Position numbers and translations under genes: made by a program. Below are positions 1 to 8,200 of a stretch of 39,807 bases of DNA, one piece after another (the stretch's first letter is position 1; the number at the start of each line of letters is the position of its first letter). The notes below the pieces were generated by a model, which was not told the DNA's origin, searched no databases, and saw only the letters and a list, made by a program, of their open reading frames with translations. Source of the stretch: an uncultured Eubacteriales bacterium (GTDB taxonomy: Bacteria; Bacillota; Clostridia; Oscillospirales; CAG-272); NCBI GenBank assembly GCA_934462825.1, contig CAKSIP010000010.1, forward strand, positions 1 through 39,807. The letters are read 5' to 3'.

Positions 1-1
1 G

Positions 2-29
2 TAACGCAACGAAATTTTTGTTGTCTATA
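2..29 (+). promoter_or_regulatory. Possible ECF-type promoter of the sigma/anti-sigma operon
   Basis: A TAACG element at 2-6 is followed 16 nt later by GTCTATA at 23-29. This resembles the AAC/CGTC type of promoter read by ECF sigma factors, and it sits about 37 nt ahead of the sigma gene start. Self-activation by the encoded sigma factor is an inference. The window edge cuts the upstream context, so this call is tentative. Confidence 0.35.
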
Positions 30-65
30 TAGGTGAAGGGCGTTGCGCGAAGAAAGGAAGAAACT

Positions 66-626
66 ATGAATGACCATGAAATTATCGCTTTGTTTTTTGA
101 GAGACAAGAAAATGCAATATCCGCCACGGCGGAAAAATACGGAAATTATTGTCACGCCATCGCTTACAACATTCTGTTCAACCACTTGGATGCGGAGGAA
201 TGTGTAAACGATACATATTTGGGTGCGTGGAATAGCATTCCGCCGCAAAAACCGAATCATTTGGCCGCCTATCTCGGAAGAATCACTCGCAATCTCGCAC
301 TCAACCGCTATAAACGCAATTCCGTCGCCAAACGAGGCTCCGGCCAGGTTGAAATCGCCTTGTCCGAGCTGGAAAACTGTATTCCCGACCGCACGGACGT
401 CGAACAAGCCGCGGAAGAAGGTTTAATTGTGTCCGTCATCAATCGCTTTTTGTATGCTCATTCTCCAAAGAAACGGAATATTTTTATCCGCCGGTATTGG
501 TACCTATGCTCCATACAGGACATCGCGGCTTCTTATGAAATGAGCGAAAGCAATGTGAAGGTTTTATTATTTCGCATGCGCAACGAACTGAAAAAACAAC
601 TTGAAAAGGAGGGTGTTTCCTTATGA
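66..626 (+). CDS. ECF-type RNA polymerase sigma-70 family factor
   Basis: A 186-residue alternative sigma factor that would direct RNA polymerase to a small regulon. Region 2 is visible near residues 40-65 (AEECVNDTYLGAWNSIPP, then a GRITRNLALNRYKR segment). Region 4, a helix-turn-helix, lies near residues 135-180 (SIQDIAASYEMSESNVKVLL). The frame opens at 33, but I prefer the ATG at 66 because GAAAGGAAG lies just upstream and the protein then starts as in related factors. Its stop overlaps the next start by 4 nt (ATGA), so it is translationally coupled to a membrane anti-sigma factor. Its activity is therefore probably controlled by release from that partner. The family is clear; the regulon is unknown. 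Confidence 0.88.
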   Translation: MNDHEIIALFFERQENAISATAEKYGNYCHAIAYNILFNHLDAEECVNDTYLGAWNSIPPQKPNHLAAYLGRITRNLALNRYKRNSVAKRGSGQVEIALSELENCIPDRTDVEQAAEEGLIVSVINRFLYAHSPKKRNIFIRRYWYLCSIQDIAASYEMSESNVKVLLFRMRNELKKQLEKEGVSL

Positions 627-3187
627 AAAGAGAAAAATTGTTGAACGCAATCGGCCAGATTGACGACCGATTGATCACGGAAGCCAACCCGCAAGCACAG
701 GTTCCCCGTAAAAAGCTTCGTCCGCAATGGATCGCTGCGCTGGCGGCGTGCCTCATTTTGGTGCTTGGCATCGGTGTTGTTGCCCCCATCGCACTCGGCA
801 ACAGAGAAGCGGGGAAAGTAACGATGGAAATCAACCCCGGCGTGGAGTACACGATCACCAAAAACGGCAACGTCAAGTCTGTGCGTTTTCTGAACGACGA
901 CGCAAAAAAAGTGCTCGGCGAAGCCTCTCTGAAGGGCGAAAGCCTGAAAAATGCCATATCCCTCACGCTGGCCGCCTATAAAATCGGCGGATATATGGAA
1001 AGAAACGACACGGTTTTGATTTCCTTTGACAAGCGATTAAACGAAAATGAAAAGCTCAAAGAGGCCGTGGCGGAGGATGTGCGTCAGGTGCTTGAAAAAG
1101 AAACCTCCGTGCATACCTTGGTTTATGTGTCCGAATCGGATAACGCCGACACGACAGCCCTTGCGGAAAAATACGGCATTTCGCAGGGAAAGGCGAAGCT
1201 CGTCGGTGACGCGGTGGGAAACAGTGGTTTGGCAGAAGAAGCTCTTGCCAAGCTGCCGCTGGATGAGCTGGTAGGCCTGCAGAAAGAGATCGACTCCGTG
1301 GTTATCGACACAAAGTACATAGGCATTTTGAAGGCGAAATCCATTGCCTTGAACGACGCCGGCTGTACGACAAGAGTTACCTTTACCGAGGCAAGACTGA
1401 TTGATGAAGGCAACAAATATCCTTACTATCGTCTTGTATTTCACGACACCCATACGCAATGGACTTACAGTATCAACGCAATCAACGGCGATATACTCGA
1501 CAAAAATGAAGTGACGCTGTTTATATCCTTGGAAGAAGCAAGAGCCATTGCCCTGAAAGATGCCGGTCTTGCTGATCCCGATCTTGCCGAGAAAGTGATT
1601 TTCACCAAAGAGGAACTGAGCCGCAATCAGGGCCGCCCCTGCTGGGTGCTGGAATTTTACACGTCCTCGTATCAGTACAGCTACAAGATCGATGCAAAGA
1701 CGGGCGAAATCATCTATTTTGACTACCATATCGACATACGGGAAGCCAAAAGGATCGCCCTGAACGATGCGGGCTGTCAAGAAAAGGTTGTCTTCACGGA
1801 AGAAAAGCTTGTCAGCGGCGGGATCAAAACGCCGTACTACTACTTCGTGTTTAACGACGGCCGGACGCAGTGGACGTACCGCATAGATGCAGTCCTCGGA
1901 ATCGTTCTCGAAAAGCAGATGGAATCGCTGTTCGTGACGCTGCAAGAGGCCAAAGAGATCGCGTTGGCCGATGCCAATATCCACGAATCGGAGAAGGTGG
2001 TCTTTACCAAGGAGGAGCTAAACCGCAATCAAGGCTGCCCTTGCTGGATTCTGGAATTTTACACAGAAAAGTATCAGTACAGCTACAAGATCGACGCCAA
2101 TACGAAAGAGATCCTTTACAACCGTCGCTATATTGCCCTGCCGAGAGCCAAGGACATTGCCGTGACGGATGCCGGCTACTCCCCGGATGCGAAGCTCGTA
2201 TTTACCACAGAGGAGCTTGTCGATGGCGGCATCAAAACTCCGTACTACTACTTTGTGTTCAACGACGACCGGACGCAGTGGACATATCGCATAAACGCAG
2301 TGTCCGGAGGCATTCTTGAAAAGAATGAAGAATCGCTGTTCGTGCCGTTGCAAAAGGCGAAGGAGATCGCGCTGGCCGATGCCTATATCTCCGAGTCGGA
2401 AAGAGTGGTCTTTACCAAGGAGGAGCTAAACCGCAATCAAGGCCGCCCCTGCTGGGTGCTGGAATTTTACACGGCGAAGTATCAGTACGTCTACAAGATT
2501 GATGCAAAGACGGGCGAAATCCTCTATAGCCGGCGCTACATTTACATGGAAATCGCAAGGAAAACCGCATTGACAGACTCCGGTTGCCCTAACCCAAACA
2601 GAATCGTTTTTACCGATGAAGGGCTTGTCGATGGCGGAATCAAAACGCCGTACTACTATTTTGTGTTCAATGACGGACAGACGCAGTGGGCCTACCGCAT
2701 CAATGCGGTGCTCGGAATAATTCTTGATAAAAAAGTGGAAACTCTGTTCGTGTCCTTGCAAAAAGCGAAAGACATAGCGTTACAGGATGCTAATGTTTCC
2801 GAGTCGGAGAGGGTGGTCTTTACCAAAGAGGAGCCGAACCCTGTTCCCGGTCGCCCCTACTGGGTGCTGGAATTTTACACATTGAAGTATCAATATATCT
2901 ACCACATTGACGCAAGGACGGGCGAGATCTTCTATAGCCGGCGCTACATTTACATGGAAATAGCAAGGAAAACCGCATTGACAGACTCCGGCTGCACTGA
3001 CATAAACAAAATCGTTTTTACCGACGAAGGGCTTGTCGATGGCGGGATCAAAACGCCGTACTACTACTACTTTGTGTTCAACGACGGCCGGACGCAATGG
3101 ACATACCGTATAGACGCGCTGAGCGGCGGGATCCTTGCAAAGACGCAAACTCCCCTGCAAGTAAGCCGTCAGGATGCAACGCCTTAA
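623..3187 (+). CDS. RsgI-like membrane anti-sigma factor with nine PepSY-like repeats
   Basis: An 854-residue single-pass membrane protein. A short cytoplasmic segment (1-36) probably holds the sigma factor. A membrane helix follows (about 37-58), then an RsgI-type extracellular domain (about 65-235, starting VTMEINPGVEYTI). Nine repeats of about 68 residues start near 239, 307, 376, 444, 510, 580, 646, 716 and 782. They alternate between type A (GGIKTPYYYFVFNDGRTQW) and type B (NRNQGRPCWVLEFYT), and each ends in a PepSY-like Y-IDA-TGEIL strand. Related anti-sigma factors that I know carry far fewer such units. The 4-nt overlap with the sigma gene and the topology support an anti-sigma role. 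The repeats are presumably the outside sensor, but the ligand is unknown. Repeats 7 and 9 are nearly identical in DNA at their starts, suggesting recent duplication. Confidence 0.82.
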   Translation: MKREKLLNAIGQIDDRLITEANPQAQVPRKKLRPQWIAALAACLILVLGIGVVAPIALGNREAGKVTMEINPGVEYTITKNGNVKSVRFLNDDAKKVLGEASLKGESLKNAISLTLAAYKIGGYMERNDTVLISFDKRLNENEKLKEAVAEDVRQVLEKETSVHTLVYVSESDNADTTALAEKYGISQGKAKLVGDAVGNSGLAEEALAKLPLDELVGLQKEIDSVVIDTKYIGILKAKSIALNDAGCTTRVTFTEARLIDEGNKYPYYRLVFHDTHTQWTYSINAINGDILDKNEVTLFISLEEARAIALKDAGLADPDLAEKVIFTKEELSRNQGRPCWVLEFYTSSYQYSYKIDAKTGEIIYFDYHIDIREAKRIALNDAGCQEKVVFTEEKLVSGGIKTPYYYFVFNDGRTQWTYRIDAVLGIVLEKQMESLFVTLQEAKEIALADANIHESEKVVFTKEELNRNQGCPCWILEFYTEKYQYSYKIDANTKEILYNRRYIALPRAKDIAVTDAGYSPDAKLVFTTEELVDGGIKTPYYYFVFNDDRTQWTYRINAVSGGILEKNEESLFVPLQKAKEIALADAYISESERVVFTKEELNRNQGRPCWVLEFYTAKYQYVYKIDAKTGEILYSRRYIYMEIARKTALTDSGCPNPNRIVFTDEGLVDGGIKTPYYYFVFNDGQTQWAYRINAVLGIILDKKVETLFVSLQKAKDIALQDANVSESERVVFTKEEPNPVPGRPYWVLEFYTLKYQYIYHIDARTGEIFYSRRYIYMEIARKTALTDSGCTDINKIVFTDEGLVDGGIKTPYYYYFVFNDGRTQWTYRIDALSGGILAKTQTPLQVSRQDATP
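1337..3160 (+). repeat. Nine in-frame PepSY-like repeats (A/B alternation)
   Basis: Tandem coding repeats of about 200 bp form an A-B supra-unit of about 400 bp, present 4.5 times. The DNA starting at 2537 and that starting at 2945 (offset 408 bp) match over about 50 bases with very few differences. This indicates that one A-B unit was copied recently. Confidence 0.85.
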
Positions 3188-3272
3188 TCCCTAAATGACT
3201 CTAATCCAAAGACAATTTCCGAAAATCGTGATAACGCAAACCTATCCGGCCGCGACCGAGACTAACGTCGTT

Positions 3273-3317
3273 GGGGGAGTTAAAAAACTCATTTTGAGTT
3301 TTTTAACTCCCCCTTTT
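3273..3317 (+). terminator. Intrinsic terminator after the anti-sigma gene
   Basis: A long inverted repeat (GGGGGAGTTAAAAAACTCA, 3-nt loop, its complement) runs into TTTTT. It lies between convergent genes and could also serve the minus-strand gene. It belongs to a family with the CTCA-N3-TGAG distal stem seen at 15835, 18078, 26201 and 33599. Confidence 0.85.
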
Positions 3318-3350
3318 TGCAGTATATCCACAGAAGCGTGAAAAAGCAGA

Positions 3351-3995
3351 TTACAGATCCGAATTGAAAAAATATCCGTACCGGCGCTTTTGCAAAATCA
3401 GCTTGCGCGCCGAAACCGCGAGTGCCTTTCGGTTGATTCGGCAAACCAAAACAGGCAGGGAAGCGGCATCAATGGAAAGCAGTGCGGCAATTTGTTCCGA
3501 CGGTATCACTTGGTTCGGATAGCAAGCCAAAAGGAAAAGCAGGCGCTTTTCCATGTGCGTCAGCTGCAACGGGTACCCAAGCAGCTGCAGCGGCTGGGAA
3601 ACGAACAAGCCGCCGGGCATAATCGGTACCGTCGGTATCAGCTTTGCTAAAAAGGCTTCCAGGCTGTGGGCACTGCAAGGAAAAACTTGCTGATGGTCGG
3701 CGTAAGGAAAGGCCGCTTCGGAATCGGCCGGATCCGGCGACCGCACCGTAAAAACGGCGATAGGTAAGCGGGGAAAATCCTGCTTAAGCTGTTTTAGCAT
3801 GATTATAACGGCATCACGGTGCTCCGTCGCATCCGCCAAAACGCCGTGAATGATAGGGAAGTCGCACCGCAACTGCGAAGGCAGATCTTCCGGCTGACAA
3901 AAATGGAACAGGCAATCGTGCGTCCTCGTAAAGCCATCCAATTTTTCTTTTATCCATGTGCGATGGCTTTTTTCATAGCAAATAACCTCTATCAT
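3351..3995 (-). CDS. Response-regulator-like protein with OmpR/PhoB-type winged helix
   Basis: A 214-residue protein. The C-terminal 75 residues look like a Trans_reg_C winged helix: LTHMEKRLLFLLACYPNQVI, then a helix with VLVCRINRKAL and a wing ending RRYGYFF. The N-terminal 125 residues are receiver-sized, but I cannot find a convincing phospho-acceptor Asp or the usual acidic pocket, so phosphorylation is doubtful. The frame opens at 4016. I prefer the ATG at 3995 because AAAAAGG precedes it at a sensible distance. No kinase gene is adjacent, and it stands alone between a convergent anti-sigma gene and divergent rlmB. It is probably an orphan, atypical transcription regulator; its targets are unknown. 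Confidence 0.6.
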   Translation of the reverse strand: MIEVICYEKSHRTWIKEKLDGFTRTHDCLFHFCQPEDLPSQLRCDFPIIHGVLADATEHRDAVIIMLKQLKQDFPRLPIAVFTVRSPDPADSEAAFPYADHQQVFPCSAHSLEAFLAKLIPTVPIMPGGLFVSQPLQLLGYPLQLTHMEKRLLFLLACYPNQVIPSEQIAALLSIDAASLPVLVCRINRKALAVSARKLILQKRRYGYFFNSDL

Positions 3996-4199
3996 GGCAT
4001 CTATCCTTTTTCTCATAATTTCTTAATTTCTCAGAATGACCATAGAATCCATTTCATAGCGTATCATAATTTGACGCCTTTTGCAACCGTTTTCCTAAAA
4101 AAAGAATGGATTTTTGCCTTTTTTTCGGAGGAAACGGGAAAGCTGTCGGAAATTTCATTGTAAAATTTGCTTTGCAATCTATACATAAGTTGAATTTTA

Positions 4200-4208
4200 T
4201 GTTATAAT
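4200..4208 (+). promoter_or_regulatory. Extended -10 promoter of rlmB
   Basis: TGTTATAAT at 4200-4208 is a perfect -10 box with the upstream TG extension. No good -35 is seen at 17 nt, which the extension can offset. It lies about 43 nt ahead of the chosen rlmB start. Confidence 0.6.
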
Positions 4209-4250
4209 AAAGTGAATTTATATATCTATCTAATAACGAGGAATGCGAAT

Positions 4251-5192
4251 ATGGGTTTTAACGAAAACGGAAAATGGGACAAGCCGATCCAAAATACATA
4301 TAAAAATCGAGAGCGTGAAAACAATTGTGAAAACAATAAAGAACGCAATGCGCGCCGGAGAGAAACAACTTTCGCCGACAAAAACGCCGAGAACACCCTG
4401 CTGGAAGGCTTGGTAATCGGACGAAATGCCGTTCGAGAGCTGCTTCGCTCCGGCCGCCCGATAGACAAGCTCTTGGTCAGACGTGGGGAGCGCGAAGGCT
4501 CCATCGTCGTGATTACGGCCGAGGCGATGGCGCGCGGGATTCCCGTCATCGAGGTGGAAAAGCAGAAGCTGGACATGCTTTCGGGCTTCGCACCCCATCA
4601 GGGCGTTGTCGCCATGGCGGCCGAAAAGGAGTATTGCACCGTCGAGGACATTCTGAAAATTGCCGAGGAACGGGGCGAGGCACCGTTGCTTGTGATTTCC
4701 GACGGAATCACCGATCCCTACAACCTCGGGAGCTTGATTCGCTGTGCCGAGGGCGTTGGCGCACATGGCCTGATCATCCCCAAGCGACGCGCTTCCGGCT
4801 TGACGCCGTTGGTTTCCAAGGCTTCGGCCGGCGCGATTGAACATTTGGCCATTGCCAAGGTCACCAATATTGCCGCTACCGTGGAAGCGCTCAAGGAAAA
4901 AGGCGTTTGGGTTTATGCGGCGGAAGCAGGGGGCGAAAATTGCTATCGCACCGATTTTTCCGGCCCCTGTGCCCTCGTCTTTGGCAGTGAGGGCGATGGC
5001 GTTTCCAAGCTTGTGAAGGAACGCTGTGATGCAACGGTTTCCATTCCCATGTACGGGAAAGTCAATTCTTTTAATGTTTCAACCGCCGCCGCCGTGCTTC
5101 TTTGCCAGGCAAAAAAATGTCAGGTGGAGCGTGCGCTTGCCAAATCATCGTCAGAGGCAACGGCAACGGCAACGGGAACGGTAAAATCGTAA
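4251..5192 (+). CDS. rlmB: TrmH/RlmB-family 23S rRNA 2'-O-methyltransferase
   Basis: A SPOUT-fold methyltransferase of 313 residues. In the RlmB family this adds a methyl group to a G ribose in domain V of 23S rRNA, using SAM. An N-terminal RNA-binding substrate domain (LEGLVIGRNAVRELL) is followed by the three SPOUT motifs: DGITDPYNLGSLIRCAEGVG, LVFGSEGDGVSKLV, and SIPMYGKVNSFNVSTAAAV, which make the SAM-binding knot. The frame extends to a GTG at 4212, but the ATG at 4251 has GAGG upstream and fits the family. The first 45 residues are charged and low-complexity. The tail carries a small Thr-Ala hexanucleotide repeat. It probably shares an operon with the next gene, 37 nt downstream. Confidence 0.9.
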   Translation: MGFNENGKWDKPIQNTYKNRERENNCENNKERNARRRETTFADKNAENTLLEGLVIGRNAVRELLRSGRPIDKLLVRRGEREGSIVVITAEAMARGIPVIEVEKQKLDMLSGFAPHQGVVAMAAEKEYCTVEDILKIAEERGEAPLLVISDGITDPYNLGSLIRCAEGVGAHGLIIPKRRASGLTPLVSKASAGAIEHLAIAKVTNIAATVEALKEKGVWVYAAEAGGENCYRTDFSGPCALVFGSEGDGVSKLVKERCDATVSIPMYGKVNSFNVSTAAAVLLCQAKKCQVERALAKSSSEATATATGTVKS

Positions 5193-5229
5193 AAAGAAAT
5201 CAATGATGAAAAAATGAAGGAGGAACCTC

Positions 5230-8200
5230 ATGGCAGAGCAGGGACAAGATAGAAAAAATGGTTCCGGGGAGCATCAGCCCCAGGATATTGCCGAAATCCT
5301 TCGGTTATTGCGGGAATCGGTTGACGTAAACGCCAGCAGTGCCTCTAAAAAAAGAGCAGAGGAATCGGAAAAGAACGAAAAAAGAGACGAAAACGAGAAA
5401 GAGAATCCTCGTCATGCCGACGAAGAAAACGACTTCGCTGAGGATGAGGCCTCCGATAAGGAGGACAATGCCGGGGACGAGACGGCGGCGATGGGGACGG
5501 GGACGGAAGACCTTGATCTTGAGGATGATGTGCCGTGGTATGCGGAAGATCCGACGGAAATTCCGCTTTCGGAGACTTCGGGAGAAGTGTCGATTCCTAC
5601 GGAACCATCGACGGAAGACGCTCCTTTGAAGAAGACAGGTCTGTCGGCTTCCGATCCAGAAGAAAGGGAAGCGGAGGATGCCGATGATATTGATTTAGAG
5701 GATGAGGAGCCTTGGTATACCGATGCGGCCGAGGCCGAGGATTCGTCCGAGGGCACCTTTGCTTCGGAGGAAGCTTTGGCCGACACCCCAAACGATGAAA
5801 CGGTGGACGCTTATGACGTTTCGGATGAAGCCGACCATGAGGAAAAACCAACCGTCGGTTCGGAAGAAAATGCCCCGGCGCTCCGTGAAGAGGCAGATAC
5901 CGAGGATCGGACGAACGCATCGTTTCGCTATTATTCGCTGGACGATGCCTTGTCTTTGGAGGAAAGCGCAAGAAAGGATCACTCCGCTGAGCAAAATCCG
6001 ATTAGGGAGAACTCGCCGCAGCGCAACGCACCGCAAGAAAGCCCTTCCGATGAAGCATCGGCGTCCGATGTGTCAAAAACGGCAAAAAGCCGCTATACTT
6101 TCTGCGATTTGAACGATTTAGGACGTGCGACGGCCTCCGAAGGAACCGATTCTTGCATAAATTCGGAAATCACACCGGATTATGACCTGAACCGAAGGGA
6201 AGACGTTTCTGCCGCCAAGGAATCTACCGCAGAACCCGCGGAGGAACCCATGGCGGATTCCGTGGAAGAACCCTTGGAGGATGCAACCGAGGATTCCATG
6301 GAGGAACCCTTTGAAGAAGAAACCGAGGATGCGGTTCGATATGCCACAGAACCATCGGCAAAAGAATCGGAAGATTTTTCCGCGGAAAAATCCGCGGAAG
6401 AAGCGTTGCCGCAAGAGGCGGAGCCGCAGGCCGCGCTTGAAGCGAACGAGGCGTCCCTGGATGAGGAGCCAAACACCGAGGCGTGGAAAACCGATTCCGC
6501 CGAGCCAACTGAGACTACAGTAGCGGCCGAAACCGCCGAGGAAAAAATAAATTGGAAACAGTATTTTGAAAACGAAGCTATGGCACATGCCGCCAAAGCG
6601 TCGGATGCGGCTCGGAAAACTGAAGAAGCGCCTGCACCCTCCTTGGAAGAAACCGAACTTTTTGAGCAGGAAAGCGAAACGGATGCCGAGGCAAGCCCTG
6701 TGATCGACGAAACCGACCGATTGCTTCTGAAAAATCTCGGCTACCGGAAAGAACGCCTGACTTCGGCGACTAAAAACGGTTCTGATACCAAGACGAAGAA
6801 AAAGCGTGAAAACGATTATTCGGACGACGTCGGCTATGACTACGGCGGGGGCGAATTTGTTTACACCAATCAAAAAAACGAAATACGCTCCGGCTATCAG
6901 AGAGAAAAAAAGCATATTCGTGTTCGCTGGGCTATTACCGGCGTGGCAACCTTGCTGCTGTTGATTTATGAGATTTTGACTTTTTCGGGCGTGGCACTTC
7001 CGGGGTTGTTCAATCCGTATGACTATCCGGTTTCTCACTGCATGATTTCCTTGCAGCTGCTGGTCATCTGCCTTGGTGCCTCTGTAAAGCCTCTCGCGGT
7101 GGGCTTTTCCGACCTCTGTTGCCTCAGAGCAACGCCTTATTCCGTCAGCGCGGTGGTGCTTTTGAGCAATATCGTGTACACGGTCATTCTTGTGGCGACG
7201 GCCCCGAACGAATTTCTCCTTTACAATTTCATGGGAGGTCTTTCCGTTTTCGCCGCCGTGACATATGAATATTTTTCTCTTTTGCGCGAAGAAAAAACCT
7301 TTTCCGTCCTTTCGACGGAGGGGGCGCGGCAATATGCCTTTTTGCCCGATGAAGCCGGCACGGAAACGCTGGGAGAGCCGGCACCGGCGCTTCGTGCTTA
7401 CATGACCGATTTTCATGAAAACTATTTTGAACGAAATGCCAAACGCCCGGCCGATTCCCGCTACCTGAGCCCGTTGCTTCTTGTTGTAAGCTGCTTTTCC
7501 GTTGTGGCCTTTGCCATGGCCCTGCTCTTTACCCGAGACGTGGCGAAATCGGCGGCGGTGTTCGTTACGCTGATTGACTTTGCCTTGCCCGTCGGCGTTA
7601 CTGTCGCGTACAGCTTTCCTTTGTTCTGGGCCGCACGGCGCGGCCTTGGCGATAAGGGCGCCGTGATAGGACAGGGCGCGATGGATGAGTACGAAGGCAC
7701 ACGCTTTGTTACCTTCGACGAAGAAGACCTTTTCCCGTCGCTGAAAACCACGCACATTGATCTCAAGCCGGCCGGCAACCGTCGCCTTTCCGAAGTCCTT
7801 GCGAAAACGAGCTTGATGTTTTCTGCCATCGGCGGCCCGCTTGCGCGTATGGTCGAGGCCGCCGGTGTTAAACCGGAAGGAGCACCGGCAGAAATTCACG
7901 GGGTGTTTGATAATGGAATTTCCGCTTTCGTGGACGGCTCCGAAATGCTGGCGGGCAGTGCGCGTTTCTTGGAATTGCACGGCGTGGAGCTGTTGACTTC
8001 CGAGGACGAGAGAGATGTCAGCGAGGATAACGAAATCCTTTACATTGCGATTGACGGGGAATTGGCGGCGCGTTATTACTTGCAGTACCGCCCGGCACCC
8101 GATTTTGTCAAAGCAGTCAATCTGCTGGGCAATAGGGGAATCGCGGTGGGGATTCGTACCAAAAATCCGGCAATCAACAGCGATATTGTCGCGCGGCGTT

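Noticed and set aside
6100..6600. Acidic low-complexity DNA as a possible frameshift or assembly artefact
   Set aside because: The plus frame stays open across the whole region with no break, and the downstream membrane domain is in the same frame.
6118..7980. Minus-strand open frame of 620 codons opposite the pseudo-ATPase
   Set aside because: Composition is shadow-like, while the plus strand shows a ribosome site, membrane helices and a family match.
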